Shown: positions 19,146 through 28,890 of the stretch, piece after piece
How positions within the stretch are numbered: the stretch's first letter is position 1
Layout of the letters: each line of letters starts with the position of its first letter
NCBI RefSeq assembly: GCF_900070355.1
Contig: NZ_LN849456.1
Coordinates: forward strand, 2,542,001-2,606,000
Length of the DNA stretch: 64,000 nucleotides
Origin: Devriesea agamarum
GTDB lineage: Bacteria > Actinomycetota > Actinomycetes > Actinomycetales > Dermabacteraceae
Direction of reading: 5' to 3'
Program-made: the position numbers and the translations under genes
Notes under the pieces: model-generated
Database searches by the model: none
What the model was told of the DNA's origin: nothing
What the model saw: the letters and a program-made list of their open reading frames with translations, nothing else

Positions 19146-19796
19146 ATGGACGGCGGTCGGGCTATGCCGAAACAGTGTGCTGGATCGGTGGAACAAGCCG
19201 GGACGAGGAAAAAACCCAGACCCGGGAAACAAACCGGATCCGGGGGACAAACCAGGTTGGGGCGGCAGGGCATGCCGGTGCATCAAACGGTACCCAAAAC
19301 GGCACCGAGGTCTGATGCCTCGGGCGATGTGGTGCTGAGACCCGCCTCATGGGCGGATCTGGACCAGCTTTCTCAGCTGGAGCAGGTTCTTTTTCCCGAC
19401 GAGGCGTGGGACCTATCGATGCTCCTTCAGGAAATAGGGCACCCGGCCCGACGCTATGTGATCGCGTGTCCGGCCCACGACGTTGACACGGTGATCGGCT
19501 ATGCGGGGATCATGCTGGGACCGGATGAGGCAGAGATTCACACCATCGGAACGGTGCAACCCGGTCGAGGTATTGGGACTCGACTTTTGGATTGGTGTGC
19601 ACTCACAGCCCAGCAAGCCGGTGCTCAACGGATTTTCCTGGAAGTTCGGGAGGACAATGCTCGTGCCCGAACCTTTTACCGCTCGCATGGGTGGGGGGAA
19701 ATCTGGATTCGGCGCGGGTACTACCGCACGCCTTGCGGGCCGGTCGATGCGGTGGTCATGGCGCTTGATCTGCCGCCTATGAACCCGACTGATTAA
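19146..19796 (+). CDS. rimI: Ribosomal-protein-alanine N-acetyltransferase RimI-like
   Basis: GNAT-fold acetyltransferase. The domain covers about residues 62-210: VVLRPASWADLDQLSQLE, IHTIGTVQPGRGIGTRLLDW (acetyl-CoA loop) and FLEVREDNARARTFYRSHGW. Family position after tsaB suggests N-terminal acetylation of S18 or another protein. The first 55-60 residues (from ATG 19146) are Lys/Gly/Gln-rich and unlike RimI, so translation may begin at ATG 19164 or 19272 instead. Confidence 0.87.
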   Translation: MDGGRAMPKQCAGSVEQAGTRKKPRPGKQTGSGGQTRLGRQGMPVHQTVPKTAPRSDASGDVVLRPASWADLDQLSQLEQVLFPDEAWDLSMLLQEIGHPARRYVIACPAHDVDTVIGYAGIMLGPDEAEIHTIGTVQPGRGIGTRLLDWCALTAQQAGAQRIFLEVREDNARARTFYRSHGWGEIWIRRGYYRTPCGPVDAVVMALDLPPMNPTD

Positions 19797-19810
19797 TTAA
19801 GTGATGCGCA

Positions 19811-19850
19811 GGCCGTGGCGATCTAGCTTTACAGCTTAATCGCCACGGCC
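19811..19850. terminator. Bidirectional terminator between rimI and the ABC permease gene
   Basis: A perfect 12-bp stem, GGCCGTGGCGAT with ATCGCCACGGCC, around a 16-nt loop. It sits between convergent gene ends. Confidence 0.7.
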
Positions 19851-19864
19851 CAATGCATGCGCGT

Positions 19865-21493
19865 TTACTTGAAGGCGCGAACCTTCTGGAAGATATCCAC
19901 GTACCGTTTGTTAAGGATCTTCTTATTGATGTGCATAAATAAGAAGAAGAGACCCACTCCGGTGAGGAGCCCGACTGGACCGGCAACCCAGAGCGCCCAA
20001 CGCTGTCCGAAGAACCCAAATATCCCGAGGATAAATGCGGGAATCATCGGCACCCACATCCCGAAGGTCGCAATAAAAGATGCAAGAACTGCATTCACCG
20101 AGTTAGAGGACCGGTCTTTAAATGGGCTGGTGCCAGGCGCTGCTGCTGGGAACGCCAGAATTACGGCGGTGAGCAGTGAAATCGCTCCCGAGCCTAGGTA
20201 CATCCCGATGGATATGAGCAGAAGCGGCACGATGAGTACTGGGAGTCCGAATAGTGACGGAACCACGATCGTGGCCAGGATGATGAAGGGTAGGGTAAAC
20301 AGTGCCTCGGCAATTATGCGTCCCAGTAGGTTTGAGCGAGCATCGAGACCGGCGGTGATATTGACCCAGCCGGCGGGCCCGTCCATGCCGATCTCATTCA
20401 TGAGCGAACCACCGGTCAAACTTGCAACTAAAAGGATGCCAAAAATGCCCAGGAAAGACATATGAGGGTTCACTAGGCCCATGCCGATGAAAAAGATGAG
20501 CATGAGCGGGGTGATTCCAATAGCACCGACATAGCGTGAGTCGCGTCGCCAGTATTTGAGGGAGCGCCCGGCGACCGCGCCGAGTGGATTTGAGGGCAGG
20601 AACTTCGGGACGAGGGCAGTGACTTTCGTGGTTCCTGAGGACTCATCGCCGAGCAGTGCTTGAAGCATTGACTCCTCAATGGTTCGGCGCCACCAGCGCC
20701 ACAACAAGACGATGGTGGCCGCAGCGACCAGCGCCCGGACAATGGCTGCGAGATAGTCCCCATCGGCGAGGTCGAATGGAACGCAAAAGGCGGCGCCGAA
20801 AGGCGTCCAAGCCAAAATCTTAATCGCCGCGGTTAGTGCCTCAACCGAAACCGGCATCCCTAATTCCGTGGCGGAGCTGATCAGGTAGAACTCACCGCCG
20901 AAAAGAACCGCGATGAAAAGAATCAAAAGTATTGGACCCATGATCTCGCGGCGTTTACGCGAGGACGTCTGCAAAGCCGCCCGAGCGAGAACAGCCCGTG
21001 GCCCCAGTAAGCATGTGATGTAGCCTGCGGCTATCGCAATGGGTAGCGCGATAATTGTCAGCACCGTGTTGAGAGTTCCGACGCCTGGGTTCATGAGCAC
21101 CCAGAACACGGAGACAACTCCCACCATGAGGGCAACCAGCAGAGTGAACAGGGAGGGCAGTGAAATAGCTGCTGCCGCTAGTAGCCCGGGCTGTAGATCG
21201 CGGGCGCGTCGCCCCAAAACCGCGAACTTACGAAGGTCCAGGGTGTCATCGACACCGAAAGCCAACAGCGGTCCTAACAACCACAATAAAATCGCGAGGA
21301 CGCCCAGGCCGCGGGCAAGCATTCCAAAATAATCGTTGCCTGCTGTGGACATCGTGATGAGGCCGGCCATGATAGTGAAAAGAAAACCGACTCCGTACAG
21401 GCAGCCAATAATGGTCCCGATCAGCTTGCCGATGTTCTTACGAAATGATCGCCGCCACAGCAGGAACTTGAGACGAATCAGGACACGAGCCAT
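19865..21493 (-). CDS. ABC transporter permease protein
   Basis: A 542-residue integral membrane protein with about twelve predicted hydrophobic segments. It begins MARVLIRLKFLLWRRSFRKN, a basic amphipathic start typical of ABC-2-like exporter permeases. A soluble stretch follows around residues 260-300. The gene overlaps the upstream ATPase gene by 16 bp, so the two proteins form one exporter. The substrate is not evident; similar pairs in actinobacteria are annotated only as ABC-2 type exporters. Confidence 0.82.
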   Translation of the reverse strand: MARVLIRLKFLLWRRSFRKNIGKLIGTIIGCLYGVGFLFTIMAGLITMSTAGNDYFGMLARGLGVLAILLWLLGPLLAFGVDDTLDLRKFAVLGRRARDLQPGLLAAAAISLPSLFTLLVALMVGVVSVFWVLMNPGVGTLNTVLTIIALPIAIAAGYITCLLGPRAVLARAALQTSSRKRREIMGPILLILFIAVLFGGEFYLISSATELGMPVSVEALTAAIKILAWTPFGAAFCVPFDLADGDYLAAIVRALVAAATIVLLWRWWRRTIEESMLQALLGDESSGTTKVTALVPKFLPSNPLGAVAGRSLKYWRRDSRYVGAIGITPLMLIFFIGMGLVNPHMSFLGIFGILLVASLTGGSLMNEIGMDGPAGWVNITAGLDARSNLLGRIIAEALFTLPFIILATIVVPSLFGLPVLIVPLLLISIGMYLGSGAISLLTAVILAFPAAAPGTSPFKDRSSNSVNAVLASFIATFGMWVPMIPAFILGIFGFFGQRWALWVAGPVGLLTGVGLFFLFMHINKKILNKRYVDIFQKVRAFK

Positions 21494-22356
21494 GACAGCT
21501 GCCCCTCCTGAACGCGCTTGCCGCCCACCAGGGAAATGAACGTATCCACCAAGGAGTCCTGTTCGCGGACCTCATCTAGCGTGCCGGAGGCTAACACTGA
21601 ACCGTTGGACACAATCGCGACGTGACTGCACAGGCCTTCAACCAGTTCCATCACGTGGCTAGACAAAATGACGGTGCCGCCTGCAGCGACAAAGGAGTTC
21701 AGAATTTCTCGGATGACCTGCCCAGATACTGGGTCAACGGCCTCGAAAGGCTCATCCAAGACTAAGAATTTCGGGGCGTGAATGAGCGCGCAGGCGAGCA
21801 GAACCTTTTTCGTCATACCGGCTGAGAAGTCGACGACCAGTTTCCCGTCTTCGCCGGCAAGGTCCATCGTGTCAAGCAGGCTCTGGATGCGTTCGCTCAG
21901 CACGTTCGGGTCCAGCCCGCGGATCAACCCGACGTAGGTCAGCAGTTCGCGCGCGGTCAGCCGGTCAAATGCGCGTAGGCCGTCGGCGAGCACGCCCATG
22001 GCCTGCTTTGCTGCGGGTGGGTCCTGCCAGACATCGTGTCCGAGGACTACCGCGGTTCCGGCATCGGGGCGCAGCAATCCTGTCGCCATGGACAGGGTGG
22101 TGGTTTTTCCTGCACCGTTCGGCCCCACCATGCCGAAGAATGATCCGCGCGGAATGTCGAGGTCGATGCCGTGGACAACTTCGCGTCGATCAAAGGACTT
22201 TCGGAGGCCGCGGATGGCTAGAGCGGGCGCTGAAAGATCAGCTGCCAACGGTGCGATATGGCCTCGCCTCATCTGGTCGGGTGCCGGGGGAGGGGAGAAC
22301 TCAGGTGTGGGATTCGGTTCCGGACGGGCAGCGGTGCTGGCATCGGGGGTGTCCAT
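21478..22356 (-). CDS. ABC transporter ATP-binding protein
   Basis: ATPase of the exporter with the permease encoded by the overlapping gene. Walker A is GPNGAGKTTTL, Walker B is FLVLDEPFEAVDP and the switch histidine lies in ILSSHVMEL. The signature motif is FSAGMTKK rather than LSGGQ, a variant seen in some ABC-2 exporter ATPases. About 35 Pro/Ala-rich residues precede the domain. I start at ATG 22356 (MDTPDAST); an upstream ATG at 22386 is possible. The 257 bp between this start and the next gene carry no gene. Confidence 0.88.
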   Translation of the reverse strand: MDTPDASTAARPEPNPTPEFSPPPAPDQMRRGHIAPLAADLSAPALAIRGLRKSFDRREVVHGIDLDIPRGSFFGMVGPNGAGKTTTLSMATGLLRPDAGTAVVLGHDVWQDPPAAKQAMGVLADGLRAFDRLTARELLTYVGLIRGLDPNVLSERIQSLLDTMDLAGEDGKLVVDFSAGMTKKVLLACALIHAPKFLVLDEPFEAVDPVSGQVIREILNSFVAAGGTVILSSHVMELVEGLCSHVAIVSNGSVLASGTLDEVREQDSLVDTFISLVGGKRVQEGQLSWLVS

Positions 22357-22613
22357 ACGTCGTACTGTAGATCGTTGTTTCCACACATGGAGATCACGTT
22401 CGGCAGAGCCGACATGAGACTTTAGTCGAGATCTGTGGCGCTACCCCCATGCGTTGGGCTTGAATCGGGCGCGGGGTGCTGCAAGTCGTCCGCTCGAATA
22501 CGTATTCCTGGCCCTAAAAAGTGACCCCGGAGCTAAACCCAGTGCGCTCCAATGGTCGCCGTCTCCGTAGGAATGATGATCGCTGGCGAGGTGGACGCAT
22601 GTGGGGCGGTTTG

Positions 22614-23879
22614 TTACTGAATTGGGGGGATATCGAGGCTGTTCTCACGGGTAGCCCGCATTAGCGACGTTGTGAGATGTCGGGACGCGTGCTCGTTGAG
22701 AGTCAGGGGTTCAATAACCGCCGACATAATGTTTGGCGGCGTGGCATCTGGGTTATCTGCCGCAGGGTCAATGCCGATAGCTCGGCGCATCCGAGCGCTT
22801 GGGGTGCCTGCCGCCAAAATTCGTTCAATGAGTTCGAGGTCATCCAGGCAACCCAGGCGCTGAGCGGTGGGGTATAAACGATGCACCAGGTCGCACAGTG
22901 AGTCCTCAGCGCAGCCAAGGGTCCCCGCCCGGTCGAGAATAAGCTGCGCCTTGGTGCCGTAGCGCGCTGCCCGCCATTTATTCTGTTCAACCTGCCAGCG
23001 CTCAAGCCTGGGCAGTTCCTTTCCTTCATCTAGGTGTGAGGACAGATATTCGACCAAGCATTGGATGAGCGCGGCGATCCCGCGGACTTCTGTCAGCGTT
23101 GGAACACCATCGCAGATGCGCACCTCAAGCGTGCCGAGCGCCGGCACCGGTCGAATATCCCAGCGCAGTTCCGCGAGTTCTGTGATGGCACCGGCTCGTT
23201 GCATACCGCGCACAACCTCGGTGTACTCCTGCCAGGTGTGGATGTCGGTGGGAAGACCCGCTGTGGGGAGTTGTTGGAACAGCATGGTTCGCTGAGAGGC
23301 ATACCCGGTGTCTTCCCCCTCCCAAAATGGGCTCGAGGTGCTCAATGCCAGCAGCTGTCCCCCATAGGTGAGTAACCCATTCATCAGGGGCACGAGTTTC
23401 GCTGGATTCTCGACCCCGACGTGGACGTGCACCCCATAGATTGCCATCTGCCGACCCCACCAGCCGGTGTGCTCAATGAGACGCTGATATCGGTCATGAT
23501 CGCTGAGGTGTTGTGTCCGCCATGGCGCCGACGGGTGGGTGCCGACGCTGGTAATTCCAACTCCTAATGAATCGCATACTGTGTAGACCTGCTCCAAAAG
23601 TGAGCTGAGCTGCTCGGCTGCTGTCGTCACGGTCGGACATATTCCGGTGACCAATTCCATCGTGTTGCGCAGCATCTCGCCGACAATGCGATGCCCGTCA
23701 ATTTCGGATTTAGGTAGTCTTTTTTCGCGTAAAGCGGCGAGAATGTCTAAAGCGCATTGACGGGGCTGTCCGGTCTCCTGATCGAGCAGTAGGACCTCCC
23801 ACTCGACACCGAGGGTTGAACGAGGGGACGATATGACGGGCAGTTCCACGTCGCCATTGTGCGGCATAAGTCCGTACAC
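22614..23879 (-). CDS. Carboxylate-amine ligase / glutamate-cysteine ligase type 2 (YbdK family)
   Basis: ATP-dependent ligase of the GCS2 family, 421 residues. It shows LGVEWEVLLLD near the N-terminus, then GEMLRNTMELVTG, YGVHVHVGVEN (metal and ATP site region), and RWDIRPVPALGTLEVRICDG. Family members form gamma-glutamylcysteine weakly; the true substrate in actinobacteria is unsettled since these organisms use mycothiol. It is divergent from the AI-2E permease gene, with 43 bp for both promoters. Confidence 0.88.
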   Translation of the reverse strand: MYGLMPHNGDVELPVISSPRSTLGVEWEVLLLDQETGQPRQCALDILAALREKRLPKSEIDGHRIVGEMLRNTMELVTGICPTVTTAAEQLSSLLEQVYTVCDSLGVGITSVGTHPSAPWRTQHLSDHDRYQRLIEHTGWWGRQMAIYGVHVHVGVENPAKLVPLMNGLLTYGGQLLALSTSSPFWEGEDTGYASQRTMLFQQLPTAGLPTDIHTWQEYTEVVRGMQRAGAITELAELRWDIRPVPALGTLEVRICDGVPTLTEVRGIAALIQCLVEYLSSHLDEGKELPRLERWQVEQNKWRAARYGTKAQLILDRAGTLGCAEDSLCDLVHRLYPTAQRLGCLDDLELIERILAAGTPSARMRRAIGIDPAADNPDATPPNIMSAVIEPLTLNEHASRHLTTSLMRATRENSLDIPPIQ

Positions 23880-23922
23880 CCGTAGAGTGGGCTCGACGTC
23901 TGGACCGATTTAAGGAGAACCG

Positions 23923-25206
23923 ATGGCCGCGACTGAACGTCCGACCTACCGTCAAGAGGATCAGGAAATTCCGATTGGTTACCGTCGTATCGCTGCATGG
24001 GGCTGGAGATTCTTAGTCGCCGTCGCGGTGCTCTGGGTCCTCGCCAAGATCATCGCCCCTATCACGACACTGGTGATCCCGGTCCTCGTGGCGGTGCTGC
24101 TCGCAGCATTTTTGATGCCATTGGTGAAGCTGTTAACCAAGTACACGTTTTTGCCACGCGGCGCATCCGCGGGGATCGTTTTAATCGGTATGGTTGCCGT
24201 GGTCTCTGGCATGTTTGTCTTGGCCGGGCGCCAGCTGATGGAGGAATCGGGGAAGATCTCCGAAGCAACCGTAATCGGGTTCCAAAAGGTGACACAGATT
24301 GCGAGCGACACCTTTAACCTGGATCTCAATAACTTGAATCAGTACACGGATCAACTGATCCGCGAAGTGCAAAGCCACTCCGGCAGCATCCTTCAGGGCG
24401 CGTTAACCGGGTTCTCGACGGTCAGCAATATTGTCGCCGGTCTGATTCTGTGCCTGTTCACCCTGTTCTTTTTCCTGGCGAGCGGAGACCGCATCTGGCG
24501 GTGGGTCGTGTGTCTGCTACCGGCGCAGGCCCGTATTCCCGCGCACGAGTCATTCCGTCGCGGTTGGCGGGCGCTATCGGCGTATGTGCGCACCCAGGTG
24601 TTGGTGGCCGCGGTGGACGCGGTGAGCATCGCGGTCGGCATGTTCATTCCCTGGGTTGGGCTCGGATCATACGCGGTGCCGATTGGCCTGCTGGTGTTCA
24701 TGTTCTCCTTCGTGCCGATCGTCGGCGCCATCGTGTCCGGCGTGGTTGCCGTGCTTTTGGCCTTGGTGTTGAAGGGATGGGTCGCGGCGATCATCATGAT
24801 CGGCATCGTGCTTGCGGTTCAGCAGATCGAAGGCAACATTCTCCAGCCGTTCCTGATGGGCAACGCCGTGAACATCCACCCGCTCGCGGTCTTACTCGGG
24901 GTCGCAGGCGGCACCATGGTGGCCGGTATCCCTGGCGCGCTCTTTGCGATCCCGATGATTGCTTTCCTCAACTCTGTCCTGCTCTACCTCACCGGACGTG
25001 ACGGCGCCCCTGAGATGGGCGTGGATCCGGCAGCTCAAGAACTCGTGAAACGACCAGCCGGGGCGTCATCGCCGATACCGCAACCGCGTATGCCCGGGCA
25101 TCGTCCGAGCGTTCCTGGTCCGTTGGTGGCCAGGCCGTCACGGATTCGTCGGATGCGGGCCGCCTCCGGTGGTCGGGGCCGTCGGGCGCGGCGAACCAAC
25201 TTTTAG
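23923..25206 (+). CDS. AI-2E family transporter (permease)
   Basis: A 427-residue membrane protein of the AI-2E/PerM family, starting at ATG 23923 after TAAGGAG. The N-terminal pair of hydrophobic segments, a soluble middle part (about residues 100-165), and the later block SYAVPIGLLVFMFSFVPIVG and QQIEGNILQPFLMG are family signatures. The C-terminal 75 residues are a basic Pro/Arg-rich cytoplasmic tail. Despite the family name, substrates differ; several members are Na+/H+ antiporters. Confidence 0.88.
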   Translation: MAATERPTYRQEDQEIPIGYRRIAAWGWRFLVAVAVLWVLAKIIAPITTLVIPVLVAVLLAAFLMPLVKLLTKYTFLPRGASAGIVLIGMVAVVSGMFVLAGRQLMEESGKISEATVIGFQKVTQIASDTFNLDLNNLNQYTDQLIREVQSHSGSILQGALTGFSTVSNIVAGLILCLFTLFFFLASGDRIWRWVVCLLPAQARIPAHESFRRGWRALSAYVRTQVLVAAVDAVSIAVGMFIPWVGLGSYAVPIGLLVFMFSFVPIVGAIVSGVVAVLLALVLKGWVAAIIMIGIVLAVQQIEGNILQPFLMGNAVNIHPLAVLLGVAGGTMVAGIPGALFAIPMIAFLNSVLLYLTGRDGAPEMGVDPAAQELVKRPAGASSPIPQPRMPGHRPSVPGPLVARPSRIRRMRAASGGRGRRARRTNF

Positions 25207-25330
25207 CTGCGCTTTTCCCGTCGGGCCGTGAATCTGGTTGTACCCGGCCCGGACCGGGGCGCTGTTTGCGGGCGGTAGGTGCCATATCGCATCCTCCACC
25301 AGCCCATCCGGTGCAGCCGACAAGAACAAC

Positions 25331-25370
25331 AAAGGCCCGTCCCCTCCTCATCGTGAGGGGACGGGCCTTT
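25331..25370. terminator. Bidirectional terminator between AI-2E permease and greA
   Basis: A perfect 16-bp stem, AAAGGCCCGTCCCCTC with GAGGGGACGGGCCTTT, around an 8-nt loop. A-run and T-run at the ends make it suitable for both strands. It lies in the 267-bp space between two convergent genes. Confidence 0.88.
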
Positions 25371-25473
25371 GCGACGGTCTTAGCGGCCTAAGCGTGAGGG
25401 CTCAGCAGCGAGCCTCCATAAGATGGCTTCTGCGCTTTGAATCCTCTGCGTGTCGAACCGAGGATGTACCTGG

Positions 25474-25968
25474 TCAGTGCCCGCGATACGGAGACGCTTT
25501 CTTAATCTCAAGCTTGAGGGTCTTGCCGTTTGGCGCGGTGTAGTCGATGCTATCGCCGACCTTGGCACCACTGATGGCTTCCCCGAGCGGCGACTGGGGT
25601 GAGAACACCTCAAGGTCATCTTCCCCGTCGGCAATTTCCCGATTGCCCAGCAGGAAAGTCCGATCCTTGCCAGCCATGGACAAGGTCACCACCATGCCCG
25701 GTTCCACCACGCCATCGTCGTCGGGGGCGGCACCCACCACAGCATTCTTGAGAAGGATCTTCAGCTCCGCGATGCGGGCCTCCTGCTTTCCCTGCTCTTC
25801 TCGGGCTGCATGGTAGCCACCGTTTTCCTTGAGGTCGCCCTCATCGCGAGCTGCGGCGATGCGCTCGGCGATCTCGGCGCGGCCCGGGCCTTCGAGGTTC
25901 TCCAGCTCTGCAGTCAAGCGGTCGAACGCCTCCTGCGTCAGCCAGGTGCCGTTGCTCTGCGTGCTCAC
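25474..25968 (-). CDS. greA: Transcription elongation factor GreA
   Basis: Binds RNA polymerase in the secondary channel and stimulates cleavage of backtracked RNA. The start is GTG 25968 after GGAGAGAA, giving VSTQSNGTWLTQEAFDRL and 164 residues. The coiled-coil tip acidic residues lie in AARDEGDLKENGGYHAAREEQG. The C-terminal domain has FSPQSPLGEAISGAKVGD. Gene order with the DUF4307 gene and mca matches the mycobacterial greA region. Confidence 0.96.
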   Translation of the reverse strand: MSTQSNGTWLTQEAFDRLTAELENLEGPGRAEIAERIAAARDEGDLKENGGYHAAREEQGKQEARIAELKILLKNAVVGAAPDDDGVVEPGMVVTLSMAGKDRTFLLGNREIADGEDDLEVFSPQSPLGEAISGAKVGDSIDYTAPNGKTLKLEIKKASPYRGH

Positions 25969-26037
25969 GGGTTCTCTCCTGATGATCGATTGACATTGTT
26001 CCCACCGGCAGTGGGACGGGGTTCGTACAAAGACGTA

Positions 26038-26060
26038 GGACACATGCCAGGCATGTGTCC
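26038..26060. promoter_or_regulatory. 23-bp palindrome upstream of greA
   Basis: GGACACATGCC - A - GGCATGTGTCC is a perfect 11-bp inverted repeat with a single central base, about 70 bp before the greA start. Such symmetry with almost no loop suits a dimeric DNA-binding protein better than a terminator. The 301-bp gap 25969-26269 otherwise holds no gene. Confidence 0.5.
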
Positions 26061-26269
26061 CGCAAAAATGCCCCGTTTACTTGATCACCCGTCGCACCCG
26101 GCTTGTCCGGCACCTAGTGGGCCGGCCACATCCCGGGATCGACGGGAGTTACGACATTCTACACGGGCGCCGCTCAGTCGTGTTCTAGGCCACGTTGGGT
26201 GCTGATGTTGATGCTCGTGTTTGATGTTGGCGCGCGTGCTTGCGGGGTCTATCGTTCGGTCCACGCTGC

Positions 26270-26668
26270 CTAACGTGCGGTGCAGTCCATCACGTCGGCG
26301 CTCACCGCTGGTTGCTGGGTGCGGATCACAACCCGATGTGTAGAGATCGCGGATTTTTGAGCGGGAATATCAGTGGAGAGGAACCCAACCTGGGCTCGGT
26401 GCGAATCGAAGGCCTGCACGCGGCACCGTGCCTCGGTTCCGGGCGACATTGTGACCTGAAATGACATGGCGACTTCGTGATTGCTCACGTGCTCGTACGA
26501 CAGGGTTTGAGTGCGGATCGGGACCGAAGCCACCTGGATGCCGACATAGACCACCACCGCGAGAAAAACGACGGCCAACGCAATCACGCCAATCACAGCG
26601 CGGCGACGGGTAGCGGGGGTGCGGCGAATGCCGTACCGCTCCTGCATGGGTTCGGGGAGCGATGACAT
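26270..26668 (-). CDS. DUF4307 membrane protein
   Basis: A 132-residue protein with one N-terminal membrane helix (about residues 24-46, [19 protein letters not shown]) and an extracytoplasmic beta-rich part ending [10 protein letters not shown]. It fits the DUF4307 family, found next to greA/mca in actinobacteria. Its function is not known. It is divergent from mca, and their 5' ends are only 73 bp apart. Confidence 0.82.
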   Translation of the reverse strand: MSSLPEPMQERYGIRRTPATRRRAVIGVIALAVVFLAVVVYVGIQVASVPIRTQTLSYEHVSNHEVAMSFQVTMSPGTEARCRVQAFDSHRAQVGFLSTDIPAQKSAISTHRVVIRTQQPAVSADVMDCTAR

Positions 26669-26741
26669 GCGACTATTCTGGCAGAGGCCGGGGCTGGGCG
26701 TGCGCGCTCGCCCACGTCGGACTCAGCGGGAGGATCCACCG

Positions 26742-27617
26742 GTGAATAATCCGGTCAACGACACACAGTTACGCCTGATGGCGGTGCATGCACACCCTGA
26801 CGACGAGTCGAGCAAGGGTGCGGCAGCTATGGCGAAATACGTCGATGAGGGCTGCCGGGTTGTGGTGGTGACCTGCACCGGTGGAGAACGTGGGGACATC
26901 CTCAATCCACGGATGGTCAATGATCCCGAAGCGGTGTCTGATCTTCCGGCGCTGCGCCGTCGGGAAATGGCAGCCGCCGCCAAGATTCTCGGCGTGGAGC
27001 ATCGCTGGCTCGGATTCGTCGATTCGGGTCTCCCTGAGGGCGATCCGATGACAAATCTCCCTGAGGGTTGTTTTGCGCGCGAGGATCTTGACGTTGCTAC
27101 CCGGGCGCTAGTCGCACAGGTGCGGGAGTTTCGTCCCCATGTGATGACCACCTATGACGAGAACGGTGGGTATCCGCATCCGGACCACATTATGTGCCAT
27201 CGGGTGAGCGTTGCCGCGTTCACCCAGGCCGCTAACCCTGACTATGCGCCGGAGTTGGGGGAGCCGTGGGAGGTCGCCAAACTGTATTACATCAACGGTT
27301 TTCATCGGCGTCGGATCGCTGCTCTGCACGGTTATCTGATCGAAAATGGCCAGCCGTCACCGTTTGAAGAGTGGGTGACTCGGTTTGATGAGGCGCACGA
27401 CCGGTTGATCACAACCCAGATTGACGTGCGGGATTACTTGCAGCGACGCGATGATGCTCTGCGCGCTCATGCAACCCAGATAGATCCGGATGGCAGTTTC
27501 TTCAGCGTACCGTTGGAGGCCCAGCGCTATGTGTGGCCCACTGATGACTATGAGCTGCGAGTTTCGCGTATAGGTGTCACCCTGCCGGAAGATGATCTGT
27601 TTGCTGGCCTGCGGTGA
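26742..27617 (+). CDS. mca: Mycothiol S-conjugate amidase
   Basis: Zinc amidase that cleaves mycothiol S-conjugates to release mercapturic acids for detoxification. The zinc site [37 protein letters not shown] and the C-terminal [10 protein letters not shown] favour Mca over the paralogue MshB. GTG 26742 after GGGAGGA gives 291 residues, the normal length; longer frames upstream overlap the DUF4307 gene. Its presence implies mycothiol use by the organism. Confidence 0.95.
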   Translation: MNNPVNDTQLRLMAVHAHPDDESSKGAAAMAKYVDEGCRVVVVTCTGGERGDILNPRMVNDPEAVSDLPALRRREMAAAAKILGVEHRWLGFVDSGLPEGDPMTNLPEGCFAREDLDVATRALVAQVREFRPHVMTTYDENGGYPHPDHIMCHRVSVAAFTQAANPDYAPELGEPWEVAKLYYINGFHRRRIAALHGYLIENGQPSPFEEWVTRFDEAHDRLITTQIDVRDYLQRRDDALRAHATQIDPDGSFFSVPLEAQRYVWPTDDYELRVSRIGVTLPEDDLFAGLR

Positions 27618-27693
27618 CAGATTTCGGCGGATGCCGACCATCGGGAAGCACAGTAGCTAACGTACGAAAGCGATGAGCGAGGAGCCGACAGTA

Positions 27694-28119
27694 ATGCATG
27701 AGGTAGCTATGAATCCGGCGGATCTGTTTGCCCGCCCGTCGACGTTTAACTCCGTCACCGTATCGCCGGGGCTGATCGGTTTTATCGCGACCTTCGCGGT
27801 GGTGGTGGTGACGGTGCTTTTGCTGGTCGATATGTCACGGCGTGTGCGCAGGATGCAAGCGCGCGCGGATGTGGAACGCCGTGAAGCGGAGATCGCTGAG
27901 GCTGCGGGTCGTGCATCGGATACCGACAAAGTGGCAGATGCTGTAGGCCCAGGTTCGGAAGGCGTCGCACGTTCAGAAGCCGCCGCAGATTCAGGTGCGG
28001 CAGACGCTGATCACAATGCGCGAGGTGCTGATGCCGGCACGGCAGCGAAAGATGTCACGACCGAACCGGCAGCAGACGACGCCGATGCCGATGACCGTTC
28101 CGCGGAGGAGCGAAACTAG
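27694..28119 (+). CDS. Small single-pass membrane protein of the mca region
   Basis: About 141 residues with one membrane helix (LIGFIATFAVVVVTVLLLV) followed by a basic RRVRRMQARADVERRE stretch and a long acidic Ala/Asp/Glu-rich tail. The likely start is ATG 27694 after GAGGAG; ATG 27673 is possible. A small membrane gene in the same place occurs after mca in mycobacteria (Rv1083 position). Function unknown. Its stop is directly next to the stop of the convergent hemolysin-III gene. Confidence 0.72.
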   Translation: MHEVAMNPADLFARPSTFNSVTVSPGLIGFIATFAVVVVTVLLLVDMSRRVRRMQARADVERREAEIAEAAGRASDTDKVADAVGPGSEGVARSEAAADSGAADADHNARGADAGTAAKDVTTEPAADDADADDRSAEERN

Positions 28120-28890
28120 CTACACCGTGGCGACGGCCAGCCATACCGCGATGAAGTGACACACAAACGCGGTGACGGTGAAGGCGTGAAAGATTTCGTG
28201 GAATCCGAACCAGTATGGCGACGGGTTGGGGCGCTTTAGCCCGTAGACGACGGCACCCACCGTGTAGAGCAGACCACCGGCCACCAGAAGGCTGACCACG
28301 GCCCAGCCGCCGGTGTGGAGCATCTGCGGCATGTAAAAGATCGCCACCCAGCCGAGAGCCACGTACGCAGGCACGTAGAGCCAGCGCGGGGCAGAGGTCC
28401 AAAACAGTCGGAATATCACACCGAGAGCTGCACCGCCCCAGCAGATGAACAGCAAGATGGTGGCTTGGGTGTGGGACAGCAGAGTGACCGCGAGAGGCGT
28501 GTAGGTTCCCGCGATGATCAAGAAAATGTTGGCGTGGTCGAAGCGGCGCAGAATAATTGCTCCGCGCTGCGACCAGGTTCCTCGGTGATAGGTCGCGCTT
28601 ATGCCAAACAGCATCCCCGCGGTGACAACGAAGACTGCGCATGCCAGCCGGCTGGCGAGCGTGGGTCCGAAGGCGATCAGAAGGGTCCCGGCGATAATCG
28701 ATGTCGGGAAGGTAAAGAGGTGAATCCATCCTCGTAAACGGGGTTTTGCTGCTGCTGCGGCTTCGTGCAAACCGCGGACGATGGTGTTGTCGGTACCAGT
28801 GTGTGCCGTGTCCTTGGCAGGGGGCGCCTCAAGGGGTGCCGCGGTGCCACGTCCGACCGGTGAATGACCCGGGGTGGAGTGAGACGTCAT
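28120..28890 (-). CDS. Hemolysin III family membrane protein (TrhA/YqfA-like)
   Basis: Seven-helix membrane protein of the PAQR-related hemolysin III family, 256 residues. Signatures are FGISATYHRGTWS, RRFDHANIFLIIAGTYTPL and GFHEIFHAFTVTAFVCHFIAV, which carry the conserved His and Asp of the putative metal site. The hydrophilic N-terminus of about 45 residues is longer than in most relatives. Bacterial members have been linked to membrane-lipid homeostasis rather than haemolysis. The position next to the prenyltransferase gene matches mycobacteria. Confidence 0.88.
   Translation of the reverse strand: MTSHSTPGHSPVGRGTAAPLEAPPAKDTAHTGTDNTIVRGLHEAAAAAKPRLRGWIHLFTFPTSIIAGTLLIAFGPTLASRLACAVFVVTAGMLFGISATYHRGTWSQRGAIILRRFDHANIFLIIAGTYTPLAVTLLSHTQATILLFICWGGAALGVIFRLFWTSAPRWLYVPAYVALGWVAIFYMPQMLHTGGWAVVSLLVAGGLLYTVGAVVYGLKRPNPSPYWFGFHEIFHAFTVTAFVCHFIAVWLAVATV

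Noticed and set aside
19797-19864. tsaD expected after rimI.
   Set aside because: No TsaD sequence follows; a terminator and a convergent ABC exporter gene are found instead, so tsaD must lie elsewhere.
28055-28729. Second minus-strand frame of 224 codons over the hemolysin-III gene.
   Set aside because: The hemolysin-III frame has clear family motifs and membrane helices; this one is an Arg/His/Ser-rich shadow.
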